Shown here: piece after piece, positions 1 to 10,141 of the stretch | Layout of the letters: every line of letters starts with the position of its first letter | How positions within the stretch are numbered: the stretch's first letter is position 1 | Source of the DNA: Aequitasia blattaphilus | Lineage (GTDB): Bacteria; Bacillota; Clostridia; Lachnospirales; Lachnospiraceae | Assembly: GCF_024721305.1 (NCBI RefSeq) | Contig: NZ_JAMXOD010000005.1 | Coordinates: 119,071-183,070, forward strand | Length of the DNA: 64,000 bases | Reading direction: 5' to 3' | Position numbers and translations under genes: made by a program | The notes under the pieces: generated by a model | Database searches by the model: none | The model's input: the letters and a program-made list of their open reading frames with translations, nothing else | Told to the model about the DNA's origin: nothing

Positions 1-6
1 TTAATC

Positions 7-447
7 TCATTCTATGTCTTCCTCTCTTTTCATTCTTAAGTACTTCTCTCGAAGATACCACGCCTGCTTCCCACTAATCAAATCATTTACCTCTGCATTA
101 TTTATATCTGTTTGTAAATTACAAAAATCTCCATCCCAATGCAGATAATCCTCCCCATTATCAATCTTGTTCCATGCTACGTTCATTGCATCTATAGACT
201 CTCGTAAGAAATCTGGAAGACCGCACTCCAAATACTCACAATGATTTGTATTTTCTTCTAGTTGCATTAATTCTTCCATAGAACACTCCAGTGCCTTTGC
301 CAATTGATATACTGTTTTCGCACTACATCTTTCAATGCTACTTCTACCTGCGAAAATATCCGTCACCGTTGTTTTAGGAATACCACTAATTTTTGATAAT
401 TGATATTTTGACATCTGCTTTTTGTTGAGTAAAGTATCTAATTTCAT
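7..447 (-). CDS. XRE-family HTH transcriptional regulator
   Basis: A 146-residue protein with a Cro/CI-type helix-turn-helix in residues 1-60 (KYQLSKISGIPKTTVTDI is the recognition region), so it should bind DNA as a dimer. The C-terminal 80 residues are acidic and aromatic-rich and match no domain I recognise. The start is supported by GGGAG nine bases upstream of ATG. The gene lies just behind a TTGACA-17-TATAAT promoter whose spacer holds an inverted repeat, which suggests autorepression. Genes further downstream lie outside the window, so a partner (for example a toxin) cannot be judged. Regulator identity is firm; its target is unknown. Confidence 0.85.
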   Translation of the reverse strand: MKLDTLLNKKQMSKYQLSKISGIPKTTVTDIFAGRSSIERCSAKTVYQLAKALECSMEELMQLEENTNHCEYLECGLPDFLRESIDAMNVAWNKIDNGEDYLHWDGDFCNLQTDINNAEVNDLISGKQAWYLREKYLRMKREEDIE

Positions 448-475
448 TCTATTATTCTCCCGTCACTTTTCTTTT

Positions 476-504
476 ATTATATCGGTATGCCGAACTATTG
501 TCAA
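476..504 (-). promoter_or_regulatory. Consensus promoter with internal operator for the XRE gene
   Basis: Reading the minus strand, TTGACA (499-504) and TATAAT (476-481) are separated by exactly 17 bases. The spacer contains the inverted repeat TCGG-tatg-CCGA (482-493), a likely binding site for the adjacent HTH protein. The site is seen directly; the binder is inferred. Confidence 0.75.
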
Positions 505-509
505 ACTCC

Positions 510-565
510 GCAAAAAAAGAACTAAACTAGAAACCTTAAAGGCTTGCAGTTTAGTTCTTCTTTTT
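510..565 (-). terminator. Rho-independent terminator of pckA
   Basis: Inverted repeat AGAACTAAACT (518-528) / AGTTTAGTTCT (548-558). On the minus strand the hairpin is followed by a run of seven T, placing it just after the pckA stop codon. The other strand also has a T-rich tail, so it may act both ways. Confidence 0.8.
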
Positions 566-585
566 ATAATCTCTAAATTAAAATC

Positions 586-2190
586 TTATAATTGAGGACC
601 TGCAGAAACTAATGCTTTTCCTGCTTCATTTCCTTCATATTTAGCAAAGTTCTTCACGAAACGTTGTGCAAGATCTGTTGCTTTTTCTTCCCACTCAGAT
701 GCATTTGCATATGTATCGCGAGGATCTAAAATGTTTGTATCAACACCTGGAAGCTCTGTAGGAATCTCTACATTAAACATTGGCAATTGCTTTGTAGGTG
801 CATCTGCAATTGAACCGTCAAGAATCGCATCAATGATACCACGAGTATCTTTAATAGAGATACGTTTTCCTGATCCATTCCATCCTGTGTTTACAAGATA
901 AGCCTTTGCTCCACTCTTTTCCATCTTCTTAACAAGCTCTTCTGCATATTTTGTAGGATGCAGCTCTAAGAAAGCCTGTCCAAAGCAAGCAGAAAAAGTT
1001 GGTGTAGGCTCTGTAATTCCACGCTCTGTACCAGCAAGCTTTGCTGTAAATCCTGATAGGAAGTAGTATTGTGTCTGCTCTGGTGTCAAAATAGATACCG
1101 GAGGAAGCACGCCAAATGCATCTGCTGATAAGAAGATAACATCTTTCGCTGCTGGACCTGCTGAAACAGGACGTACAATCTTTTCGATATGATCGATAGG
1201 GTAAGATACACGAGTATTCTCTGTAACGCTTCCATCTTTGAAATCAATTTTTCCGTTTGCATCAAGTGTAACATTTTCTAAAAGAGCGTCGCGCTTGATT
1301 GCATTGTAAATGTCTGGCTCAGAATCTTTATCAAGATCAATAACTTTTGCGTAGCATCCGCCTTCAAAGTTAAATACTCCTTCATCATCCCATCCATGCT
1401 CATCATCTCCAATAAGAAGACGCTTAGGATCTGTAGATAATGTTGTTTTTCCTGTTCCTGAAAGACCAAAGAAGATTGCTGTATTTTCACCATTCATATC
1501 TGTATTTGCTGAGCAGTGCATAGAAGCAATTCCTTTCAGTGGAAGGTAGTAGTTCATCATTGAGAACATACCTTTTTTCATTTCTCCACCATACCAGCTA
1601 TTTACAATAACTTGCTCACGGCTTGTGAGGTTAAACATAACTGCTGTCTCAGAATTTAAGCCTAATTCTTTGAAGTTTTCTACCTTTGTTTTAGAAGCAT
1701 TGTATACAACGAAGTCTGGCTCGAAGTTTTCAAGTTCTTCTGCTGATGGCTTAATAAACATGTTGGTAACAAAATGTGCCTGCCATGCAACTTCCATTAC
1801 AAAACGAATGGACATACGTGTGTCTTTGTTTGCTCCACAGAATAAGTCAACAACGAAAAGTCTTTTGCCTGAAAGTTGTTCTTGTGCAAGCTTCTTAACG
1901 GTGTCCCATGCTTCCTGAGATGCTGGCTTATTATCGTTTTTATATTCATCAGAAGTCCACCAGATTGTGTCTTTTGAAGTCTCATCCATAACGATATACT
2001 TATCCTTAGGTGAACGTCCGGTATAAATCCCGGTCATAACATTAACTGCACCAAGCTCACTTACCTGACCTTTTTCAAACCCCTCTAAACTTGGTTTTGT
2101 TTCTTCTTCAAATAACATATCAAAAGAAGGATTGTGAACGATTTCAGTAACTCCACTTATGCCATATTGGCTTAAATCGATTTTTGCCAT
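586..2190 (-). CDS. pckA: Phosphoenolpyruvate carboxykinase (ATP)
   Basis: Cytoplasmic enzyme that interconverts oxaloacetate + ATP and PEP + CO2 + ADP. In fermenting anaerobes it often runs toward oxaloacetate to feed succinate or anaplerosis. The 534-residue length is typical of the ATP-dependent family. The P-loop [12 protein letters not shown], the metal/nucleotide motif [21 protein letters not shown] region and the upstream RSPKDK substrate loop are all visible. GAGGT lies ahead of the ATG. It is a single-gene unit with its own promoter and terminator. No defect seen. Confidence 0.97.
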   Translation of the reverse strand: MAKIDLSQYGISGVTEIVHNPSFDMLFEEETKPSLEGFEKGQVSELGAVNVMTGIYTGRSPKDKYIVMDETSKDTIWWTSDEYKNDNKPASQEAWDTVKKLAQEQLSGKRLFVVDLFCGANKDTRMSIRFVMEVAWQAHFVTNMFIKPSAEELENFEPDFVVYNASKTKVENFKELGLNSETAVMFNLTSREQVIVNSWYGGEMKKGMFSMMNYYLPLKGIASMHCSANTDMNGENTAIFFGLSGTGKTTLSTDPKRLLIGDDEHGWDDEGVFNFEGGCYAKVIDLDKDSEPDIYNAIKRDALLENVTLDANGKIDFKDGSVTENTRVSYPIDHIEKIVRPVSAGPAAKDVIFLSADAFGVLPPVSILTPEQTQYYFLSGFTAKLAGTERGITEPTPTFSACFGQAFLELHPTKYAEELVKKMEKSGAKAYLVNTGWNGSGKRISIKDTRGIIDAILDGSIADAPTKQLPMFNVEIPTELPGVDTNILDPRDTYANASEWEEKATDLAQRFVKNFAKYEGNEAGKALVSAGPQL

Positions 2191-2228
2191 TTCTTGTACC
2201 TCACTTTCATTTTATCGAAATTTGTTCC

Positions 2229-2257
2229 ATTATCTCACTTTGTGAATATAAAGTCAA
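2229..2257 (-). promoter_or_regulatory. Promoter of pckA
   Basis: Minus-strand TTGACT (2252-2257), 17 bases, then GATAAT (2229-2234), about 40 bases before the ATG. A short dyad TCAC-ttt-GTGA (2234-2244) lies at the -10 side and could be an operator. The rest of the 263-base gap to the next gene is AT-rich with nothing further I can support. Confidence 0.6.
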
Positions 2258-2453
2258 TATATTATCATAGAAGAAACTCGATTTTCTTGAAACAATATTT
2301 TATGTTCATTTTGAATAATTTCTTTGTTGAACTTGCATAATTCATATCAAACCCATGGATTTTCTACGTTTTTCACGTCCATAATGAAAGAGCTGCGGAT
2401 TGATAATTCGATTTTACTATCAAATAAAACCGTTCTTTTTTGATAATAATTTC

Positions 2454-5400
2454 CTATTGTCTCTTCTTCCGGACACGTAATATTGTGAGGAAGGAAAGGA
2501 AGAAAATCAGCGTCCATAACCATGTATGATTCCCATCACCCGTCGGTGCTGTGGACTGAGTAGAAGCCTCTTTATTTTCTGCTGAATTTCCTGTTGAATT
2601 TACCACCTTATCTGGTTCATCTATTGTTTCCTCTGTTGGTTCAGTGGGACTCTCCAAGTCCCCTGGCTCTGGTTCTGGTTCTGGTTTTGGATCTGGTTTT
2701 GGAGCTGGATCAGGCTCATCATTCTTCACTTTTTCGTATTGTGCCGTAACAGTAATAGATTCCGTAATGTTTCGATATTCTCTATCCCATCCGCTAAAGA
2801 TGTAGCCACTTCGAGTTGGATCCTCAGGAGCGGTTGCATTCCACCCTTTAGGTACATACTCTGTTTTCAGGATATCTCCATTCCAATTTACAAATTGAAC
2901 CGTTAGAATTTCCGGATTCTTTGTCCACATCCCTGTGAATACAACATCCCCATCTCCCATTACAAAAGCTCCATCTTCCACCTTTACATTTGTCGTACGC
3001 CAACCACTAAAGGTATATCCTGAATACAGCAAATCCTTTTCCACTGGAACTGATTCTCCAAAGGAGATTTTTACTGTACTTGGCACTTGTGGTGCCCCAT
3101 TTGGTGAATCTCCTATGATTTCATAACGAACCTCATGCTGATTCCCAGCATAATATAGCTTTAAAATAAGACCATCATTTGCTTCAATTCTTCCTGATAC
3201 CTTATTGTCTGCTGCCGTTTCATCATAAGTATATCCAACATACCCTGTCTTTGGCACTGCCGTTGCAACGGTTCCACTCAATCCTTTAAGTTTCTCTATT
3301 TCATAAGGTTCCTTCGAATCTCCCAGATAATGTTCTATCGAATAATGATTCACACCCATCTGCTGTTCCAATATCCAACTTCCTGTAAAGGTAACATCCC
3401 TATTTGGCATAGCAAAGCTGCCATCTTCATTTATTTTACAATCCGTCGTATGCCATCCACTGAAAATGAATCCAGCGACTGATGGCACATCTTCCACTTG
3501 TTCCAAAGAACCAATGCTAATTCCATTCTTCTCCCCCGGCAGGATGGCTCCTGGTACCAAAGAAGTGAATTCATACTGGATTTTATGCTTTTCCTCGGTA
3601 TAAAAGAGCTTTAAAACAAGGTTTTCGCCTGAAGATAAGGTTCCTGACTCCACTGTATTAGCATCACTTGGATTATAGCAATAACCCTTATAACAGCTCT
3701 TTGGTTTTCCTTCTACGAACTCTCCCTCTGCTCCGTTTAAAATTTCTGTTTCATAGGCTTCACTACTGCCCTCCAGATAATGCTCGACGGTGTAGCTGAT
3801 TCCATCTGCCTCTCCATCATTACATTGAACCCAAGCTCCCAAAAAAGTAACATTCGTATCGGGCATTTCAAAGGCTTGACCTTCTATTCTACAATCGGAG
3901 CTTCTCCATACCTTAAAGATATATCCTTGGCAACGCAAACCATCGGCAAGGAACTGTGTTGATCCATAAGGGGCAAGCTTTTCAGAGGGTAATTCAGTTA
4001 CTCCTGCTGGTGTATCTCCAACAATCGTATATTGAATTTGATGCATATTGATTCCGTAATATAGCTTTAAGGTTACCAGCTCACCGCTGTTTAATGTACC
4101 GCTTTTCACCTCGTTGTCTGCCTCAGGCTGATAGGTATATCCTACATATCCTTCCTTTGGCTCTGCAGTGACCCTGCTTCCAAAATCACCCTTTAAGTTT
4201 TCTGTCTCCGTAAGGCTTGCCTGGCCTCCTTCATTCACAAGGTAATGTTCCACCTTGTAATCAACTACACTGGAATGTGAGTCCGGCATCCAGCTTCCTG
4301 TAAATGTCACATCTTTGTTTGGCATAGCAAAGGTTCCATCTGCATTCACCTTGCAATCCGTCGTATGCCATCCACTGAAGGTGTATCCTGGAAAAGTTGG
4401 CTCCTCTGCCATTCCTTCCATTGTGCCATAAGGAATATTCGTTTTTTCTGGTAAGGAACCAATTGCCCCATTTGGTATGGTTCCTTCTACAATATAGTGA
4501 ATCCTATACTTGTCCACACCATAGTATAGCTTAAGGGTTAAAGGCTCGCTCGGGGAAACAATTCCGGTCTTCTTCTCACCTTGTGCCCCTTCTTGATAGT
4601 GATATCCTTGATAACAGGTCTTTGGCAGAGCTGTTACAGTCTCACCTATGACACCTTTTAAAATCTCGGTCTCGTATGGTTTTTCTTGCCCTTCCAAATA
4701 GTGTTCTACTTTATAACCTGACTCAACTGCTACATCCTCTGCAAACATCGCAACATAAGTCTTACTCACATATACACCAGCTTCTTTTTGAGGGACAAAG
4801 CTCTCCTCTTTACTAATGGCCGAATTGCTCTCATACCAACCAATAAAGTGATATCCATTTGATGCTTTTGCTTTTGATCCCAATGGTTTTCCTGTAGCTG
4901 GTGCCACTTCATCTAAGCTACGGCTTATTGTTCCGCCAGGTGCTGCTATGTAGTGTATCATCACATGGCTATTTTCTACAAATCTTGCCACATAGTTTCC
5001 TGATGCGTTGAGACCATGTTCATTTCTTTCTGGAATAAAATGTGCTTCCATGCTCAAAGCTGTTGCAAACTCCTTATCCCCTTCCAAATACCATCCGGCA
5101 AACTGATATCCGGCCTCAACTGTTGCAATTGACCCTTTCCAGCTGCCTGTATTGGGATATACGCTTTCTGTTTTACGAGAAACCTTCCCGCCACTTGTTG
5201 CCTGATAGGTTGCCACTACTTTTTCATTTTCAGCAAAGACTGCCACATACGTTTGTGTCTGATAGACACCCTCTTCCTTTGTTGGCGTAAACCCACACTC
5301 TGTTGAAATTGGTGTTTCCTTTCCGTAGTCTGCATTAATCTTAAACCAGCCAACTAAATGATAGCCTGGATTTGCAGTCGCAATGGAACCGCTTGCTTCT

Positions 5401-8400
5401 CCCGATGCCGGTGCTAAGCTTTGTCCAGTTTCACTTACAACCCCTCCGGGATTTTCATCCTTGCTGTTCAAATTATGGGTTGTATAACTGATTTCTATAT
5501 TCGAACTCTCCTTAAACAAGGCAACGTAGCTTCCTCCTACATTTAATCCATCCGAATCCTTCCCTGGTGAAAATGTTCTTTCTTCACTCAGAAGATCTTC
5601 AAAGGCAGTGTCATCTGCGCTGTACCAGCCAACAAACTCATACCCTGGATTTTTCTGTGCCACAACACTTGGCTCTCCTGAGGCTGGCCCTACGCTTTCC
5701 ACTGTCTTACTTACCGTTCCGCCTCTATCCCCTGGTGATTGCTTTGTGGTACCATCAGAAGCAACGCTATTTGCTCCATAGTTGATTGTTACATTCTCCT
5801 TTTCCACATACTGAGCTTGCAGGGTAATATTGGTTTCATCAATACCTTCATAAAGTGCTAAAGTGCTATATTTCGTATCTGCTGTTATAATAGCACCATC
5901 CTCTATGATCTCTTCATCGATCTTCCAAAGCTTCCAATTTGAAAATGTATAGCCAGGCTTTTGCAGCTCTCCCGAAGTCATGTCCGGCAACAATTCACTC
6001 TCTGTCCACTTTACAATTTTTTCCGAAATCTCATTTGGCTCTCCGCCATTTACATCATAGAAAACCTTATACGTCTTCTCAATCCATTGTGCTTGTAGTG
6101 TAATGTAGGCTGCTCCGCTGCGTGCCAGCACCCGATAGGTATCATCGTTTGAGACAAGTCCTGTTTGATTTCCATTTTCTGAAACAACCCAACCAGCCAA
6201 TTCATATCCAACCCGCTTAATACTTGGTGGAATCAGCTTTTTATCATCAAATCCTACTTTACGTGATTCATAGTTATGGTTATCCGCCGGGGGTGAAATT
6301 CCATTCAAATCATAATTCACAATGAAAGAAGCATCTTCCCACTGGGCGTACAGCATCACTGTTCTCTCTGCATCTTGATTCCCTGAAAGTGTTTTGTATT
6401 GTGAGGATGCTAAAACGTAATTTCCTTTCCCCTCCTTGTCTGTGGTCCAGCCTAATAAATTCTTTCCTGGCTGGGTGGCTATATGAGGAACAAATCCGGA
6501 ATCGGTCCATGCCACATTACTGATAACATCTATTTGAGGTGAATCCTCATAATTCCAGTTATAAGCCAGCTGAAAATTCTTAATTTCCTTATACATTGCT
6601 TTTAAAACAATGTAATTCCGATACGGAACCTCATCTGTTCCTAAACCATACACCAGCTCCGAAAAGGTTTCTTCACCCGTTACTGTTACGTTCGTATTGG
6701 TGCCATATCCATTGTCGGCTACTACCCACCGGTCAAACTCATAGCCTGTTGGTGAAGTAGGTCGTTCATCTGCTGGAACCATCCCATCTATATCATTCAA
6801 TGTTACATTTGCTATTGTCCCTGTTCCACCATTTAATTCATAGCGTACCGTATAAACGTTATTTTCTGACCATTGAGCATACAAGGTGATAGAATCCTTA
6901 TCTTCTCCGCCTGTGAGAACACCGTAAATATCTGCCTGTGTAGCCGCAATACCGGAACCATTCTTCTTTGTGTTCCATCCAAGGAAAGTGTGCCCTTTCC
7001 AAATAGGGTCTGCATTTGGCAGTAAATTCTTTTGCGTCCATACAATTTCTCCTTCTACTGCCGAACCACTCTCTGGTTTTTGAGTGGGATATCCATTTTG
7101 AGTAGTTCCATTTAAATCATAGATTACCTTGTAGTTCTTCTTCGGTGCATACTGGGCTTGCAAAACAATGTAACCGATATTAGTATCTTCCACTAAAGCC
7201 TTAAACTTATCTTCCTCTGTCACCCCTGTCTTCGTTCCATTATAAATAACGCTCCAACCTGCAAATTCAAATCCTGTCGGTGCATCTGGCTGCTTTGTGG
7301 GCAGCAAATTATCTGTATCTAAATAGACCTCTTCCTTATCTTGTATGCTGGCCGGCATTCCACCATTTGTGTCATAACGAACGAAATATTCCCTTTCTTT
7401 TTGCCACTGTGCAAAAAGAGTGATTTCTGTAACCGTATCATCTCCTCCTGCTAATTGGGAGAAATAGGTTCCTACATTTGCCGTCTGTCCTTTTCCATCC
7501 TTTTTTGTATTCCACCCCATAAACTTGTATCCAGTTCTTTCTGGATTCGTTGTACCACTGGGCGGTACAAATCCGTTCTGCTCCCAGATGGAACCTTCTA
7601 CTGGAGCTCCGTAAGGTGAGGACTCCTCCAAATCATTTTTATCATAGGATAATCGATACGTATTGGAACTCCATTGAGCCTCTACTACAATGTATTTTGC
7701 CCCCTGGGCTGCAATGTCTTCATACTTAATAGAGTCTGTCTCGTCGTACACACCTCCTGACACACCCGCTCCATTGTCTGCAACCAGCCATCCTTGAAAA
7801 GTATATCCTGCCCTTGCTGCTTTCGGCAAAGATACAACTGGATTGCCAATTTCGTACTGCTCATCTGGGAGACTCTTAGGATTGTCTGCTCCATTAAGAT
7901 GATACATCACCCAAATATAATTGACATCTCTCCATTGTGCCTGAAGAGTAATTCCCTCTTCGGTTCCGCTAGCAGCCAGCTCCCCATAAGCATCCTCGGG
8001 TAATACCCCTTGCTTTGTGCCATTTTCCACTACATTCCATCCTGTGAAAACGTATCCTTCCCTTACCGGATCTATTTCCGGGAGTAAACCTGCTTGTGTC
8101 CATGATACAGAGGTTTTATCCGGAAAATCATTACCCGTACCGGTGCCAAGGTTTAAATCATAGTGTATGTTATAATCACTATTCTCAACCCAACCTGCAT
8201 ATACGGTCTGATTTCCCAACGCAGTGACAAGCTCCGACTCTTTCACCGGATTTTCTCCTTGTACTGCATCGCTCTTACTTTTATACCATCCGGTATGTGT
8301 ATATCCCGGTCTTGTTACAGAGGCCAGGCTTCCATATGGCGAATCATATTTTATAGTCTTTGAACCTGGTGATACATTTGCAGCACTTGCCCCTTCAAAG

Positions 8401-9926
8401 TTCCCGTCAAAGGTAAGCTGATATTCGTTTGGTTTATAGAGGAAAATGATTCTTTGTGTATTTGTGCTGTGAAAACCCGACACATCCCCTACTTTATTTG
8501 TCGTCAACACAGCTTCATCTTCCTGTGTTCCTATAAATTTGTAACCGTATGAAGTATATCCCAAAATATTCTCTACATCAGCGGATGTGTTTCGCACTGC
8601 AGTAAAAGGTAAATGTGTCTCATAGGTAATCAGCCGGTCCTGGCTTTTCCCGATGCTTGTAATGGAACCGTAAGTCTTATCCTCCGCTGTAACCACAGAA
8701 CGATACTGTACCAAAACTGGCATAACCAACTCTACCTCGCTGGAGGTTGTCACCTCTGATCCTCCAAGCTCGGTTGCCTTGGGATTTCCTTCATAACCGC
8801 CGTATTCAATATAGTATCCTTTAATGTTTCCACCAAGGTTTGCATGATTAAAGTCATTCCATCTCGCCCCTCTCCAGGCAAACTGCAGGGCATACTCTCC
8901 GCCAGAGCCACCATCCCGGTTGGTGCCATCTGAATTATTGGGCTCACCACCTGTCCAAAAAGAATAATATATCCAATCCTTAAAGTTTTCTGGAACATTG
9001 TCCTTTGTTTCCGTCTGAGGATTTGGAGTTCCAGTTCCTGAATGGGATGCACATGCCTTCCCATAAAAAATCGACCCTGCCTCCGGTCCATCCGCCCAAT
9101 ACCAATATGTGGTCGATGTTTTATCTGACCCTGTTCCTGAACTGGTAATAAAATTATTATTAAGCTGGTTAGCTGCTGCAGGAACGCTCTCCTCATCACA
9201 AATAGGTTTCCCATTGGACTTGTAAAGCATACGTGTTCCGCCTAACCACCCACATTGGGTTGCAATGTCATAATAAACCTTGTCTTGCTCTGCCTGACTG
9301 GTGATTGTAGCAAGGTATCCCTGTAATCTTTTACTTGGATCTTCTGGATAACGGGGATCCTGCATATAGGATTTTTTTGCAGCATTGTATGCATTTAGCC
9401 AATTCGTTTCGGTACTGGGTACAAAGGTATAATAATGCATATACCCGTCACCATCCTGATAGGCTGTTACTTTTGTCGAAGATGCTTGAATCGCAACCTT
9501 TGACCCTTCTGGAGGAAAGCCATCTGGTGGATTTACAAGTGTAAAATACATTTTTTCAAAATCACTCTTTACATCTGCAGCACTGCGGGAACCTGTTTTG
9601 ATAATAAAGGTTGTCGTTTTTGTGTTTTTTGCTGCGCTTTCAGAAATCGCCCAGGTATTTGTATAGGAAGAAGGATAATTAATCTTTAATTCCTGGGGAT
9701 ACGTAATATTGAAGGACTGGTATGTCTGATTGTATATCCCATCTACATAAATGTGATATTGTACCAGTCCCGTCTCCTTCTCGACACTGCCCCGAACTGT
9801 AAATATAACCGCATTATCAATGGTGGGTTCTGCGGCATAAACCACTTGATTGGATGTGTTCATACCCCCTAGAACACATACTAATGCCACCAAAAAAAGT
9901 ATGCCCTTTCTTACTGTTTTGCCCAT
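2454..9926 (-). CDS. Giant cell-surface protein: C-type lectin-like domain, InlB and MucBP-type repeats, sorting tail
   Basis: A 2490-residue secreted protein, probably an adhesin. A signal peptide occupies residues 1-32 (hydrophobic run, cleavage near VYA-AEP). A domain of unknown type follows, then a C-type lectin-like domain at about 160-385 with hallmark GGEPNNSDG and RWNDF motifs. A long series of InlB B-type (Flg_new) repeats ending in 'GW...AQW' comes next, then four InlB-like units ending 'YVAxF', then four ~150-residue units of MucBP-like (YKVEHYL...LKLYY) plus InlB-like (GYTFSGWHTTDC...FTGSW) modules. A Pro/Glu/Lys linker precedes APTGDG, a membrane segment and the basic tail VRKKRQ. 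The tail resembles an LPXTG-type signal but lacks the LP, so sortase anchoring is inferred. Confidence 0.85.
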   Translation of the reverse strand: MGKTVRKGILFLVALVCVLGGMNTSNQVVYAAEPTIDNAVIFTVRGSVEKETGLVQYHIYVDGIYNQTYQSFNITYPQELKINYPSSYTNTWAISESAAKNTKTTTFIIKTGSRSAADVKSDFEKMYFTLVNPPDGFPPEGSKVAIQASSTKVTAYQDGDGYMHYYTFVPSTETNWLNAYNAAKKSYMQDPRYPEDPSKRLQGYLATITSQAEQDKVYYDIATQCGWLGGTRMLYKSNGKPICDEESVPAAANQLNNNFITSSGTGSDKTSTTYWYWADGPEAGSIFYGKACASHSGTGTPNPQTETKDNVPENFKDWIYYSFWTGGEPNNSDGTNRDGGSGGEYALQFAWRGARWNDFNHANLGGNIKGYYIEYGGYEGNPKATELGGSEVTTSSEVELVMPVLVQYRSVVTAEDKTYGSITSIGKSQDRLITYETHLPFTAVRNTSADVENILGYTSYGYKFIGTQEDEAVLTTNKVGDVSGFHSTNTQRIIFLYKPNEYQLTFDGNFEGASAANVSPGSKTIKYDSPYGSLASVTRPGYTHTGWYKSKSDAVQGENPVKESELVTALGNQTVYAGWVENSDYNIHYDLNLGTGTGNDFPDKTSVSWTQAGLLPEIDPVREGYVFTGWNVVENGTKQGVLPEDAYGELAASGTEEGITLQAQWRDVNYIWVMYHLNGADNPKSLPDEQYEIGNPVVSLPKAARAGYTFQGWLVADNGAGVSGGVYDETDSIKYEDIAAQGAKYIVVEAQWSSNTYRLSYDKNDLEESSPYGAPVEGSIWEQNGFVPPSGTTNPERTGYKFMGWNTKKDGKGQTANVGTYFSQLAGGDDTVTEITLFAQWQKEREYFVRYDTNGGMPASIQDKEEVYLDTDNLLPTKQPDAPTGFEFAGWSVIYNGTKTGVTEEDKFKALVEDTNIGYIVLQAQYAPKKNYKVIYDLNGTTQNGYPTQKPESGSAVEGEIVWTQKNLLPNADPIWKGHTFLGWNTKKNGSGIAATQADIYGVLTGGEDKDSITLYAQWSENNVYTVRYELNGGTGTIANVTLNDIDGMVPADERPTSPTGYEFDRWVVADNGYGTNTNVTVTGEETFSELVYGLGTDEVPYRNYIVLKAMYKEIKNFQLAYNWNYEDSPQIDVISNVAWTDSGFVPHIATQPGKNLLGWTTDKEGKGNYVLASSQYKTLSGNQDAERTVMLYAQWEDASFIVNYDLNGISPPADNHNYESRKVGFDDKKLIPPSIKRVGYELAGWVVSENGNQTGLVSNDDTYRVLARSGAAYITLQAQWIEKTYKVFYDVNGGEPNEISEKIVKWTESELLPDMTSGELQKPGYTFSNWKLWKIDEEIIEDGAIITADTKYSTLALYEGIDETNITLQAQYVEKENVTINYGANSVASDGTTKQSPGDRGGTVSKTVESVGPASGEPSVVAQKNPGYEFVGWYSADDTAFEDLLSEERTFSPGKDSDGLNVGGSYVALFKESSNIEISYTTHNLNSKDENPGGVVSETGQSLAPASGEASGSIATANPGYHLVGWFKINADYGKETPISTECGFTPTKEEGVYQTQTYVAVFAENEKVVATYQATSGGKVSRKTESVYPNTGSWKGSIATVEAGYQFAGWYLEGDKEFATALSMEAHFIPERNEHGLNASGNYVARFVENSHVMIHYIAAPGGTISRSLDEVAPATGKPLGSKAKASNGYHFIGWYESNSAISKEESFVPQKEAGVYVSKTYVAMFAEDVAVESGYKVEHYLEGQEKPYETEILKGVIGETVTALPKTCYQGYHYQEGAQGEKKTGIVSPSEPLTLKLYYGVDKYRIHYIVEGTIPNGAIGSLPEKTNIPYGTMEGMAEEPTFPGYTFSGWHTTDCKVNADGTFAMPNKDVTFTGSWMPDSHSSVVDYKVEHYLVNEGGQASLTETENLKGDFGSRVTAEPKEGYVGYTYQPEADNEVKSGTLNSGELVTLKLYYGINMHQIQYTIVGDTPAGVTELPSEKLAPYGSTQFLADGLRCQGYIFKVWRSSDCRIEGQAFEMPDTNVTFLGAWVQCNDGEADGISYTVEHYLEGSSEAYETEILNGAEGEFVEGKPKSCYKGYCYNPSDANTVESGTLSSGENLVLKLFYTEEKHKIQYEFTSLVPGAILPGEKNGISIGSLEQVEDVPSVAGFIFSGWHTTDCKINEDGSFAMPNRDVTFTGSWILEQQMGVNHYSIEHYLGDSKEPYEIEKLKGLSGTVATAVPKTGYVGYTYDETAADNKVSGRIEANDGLILKLYYAGNQHEVRYEIIGDSPNGAPQVPSTVKISFGESVPVEKDLLYSGYTFSGWRTTNVKVEDGAFVMGDGDVVFTGMWTKNPEILTVQFVNWNGDILKTEYVPKGWNATAPEDPTRSGYIFSGWDREYRNITESITVTAQYEKVKNDEPDPAPKPDPKPEPEPEPGDLESPTEPTEETIDEPDKVVNSTGNSAENKEASTQSTAPTGDGNHTWLWTLIFFLSFLTILRVRKKRQ
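2900..4725 (-). repeat. Four ~450-bp coding repeats (MucBP-like + InlB-like modules)
   Basis: Within the giant surface protein, four consecutive units each begin with Y-x-V/I-E-H-Y-L and end with a variant of DVTFTG-W. The starts fall near 4725, 4260, 3795 and 3345. The units share a layout and many residues but have diverged at DNA level, so they are old duplications rather than recent copies. Confidence 0.7.
5800..8440 (-). repeat. Array of InlB B-type (Flg_new) coding repeats
   Basis: A long series of 70-90-residue units carries the pattern YD-N-G ... GY-F-GW ... ITLQAQW. Spacing and sequence vary from unit to unit. Such units form small beta-grasp-like modules in stalks of Gram-positive surface proteins. 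This is a protein-level repeat, not a nucleotide satellite. Confidence 0.75.
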
Positions 9927-10090
9927 TTTTATATTCCTTTCTATTAGAAACTCTAAAAAATCTATTTATGCCCTTTATGTGTTTTGTGTTTCATATAATG
10001 AAATTCTATCATTCAACCTTAAATTCTTCAAGATGTTTCTCTTATTATAAGATGCAAATTAAAATATTTATGAATAATTTTATTTTTGAG

Positions 10091-10141
10091 CAAAAAAAGA
10101 GCAGGATGTGTATTTCTACATACTCTGCTCTTCATGATATA
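10091..10141 (-). terminator. Terminator of the sugar operon
   Basis: AGAGCAG (10098-10104) pairs with CTGCTCT (10135-10141). An imperfect inner stem caps on a GAAA/TTTC loop, and a seven-T run follows on the minus strand. It sits directly after the glycosidase gene. The remaining bases up to 9927 are AT-rich leader of the surface-protein gene. Confidence 0.75.

Noticed and set aside
2900-8440. CRISPR or DNA satellite array suggested by regular repetition
   Set aside because: The repetition is at protein level within one long coding frame, with diverged DNA and no constant short repeat or spacers.
8750-9214. A 154-residue minus-strand frame inside the lectin-domain part of the giant surface gene
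   Set aside because: It is an alternative frame of a clearly coding stretch; the product is low-complexity and unlike any family, and there is no separate ribosome site of note.
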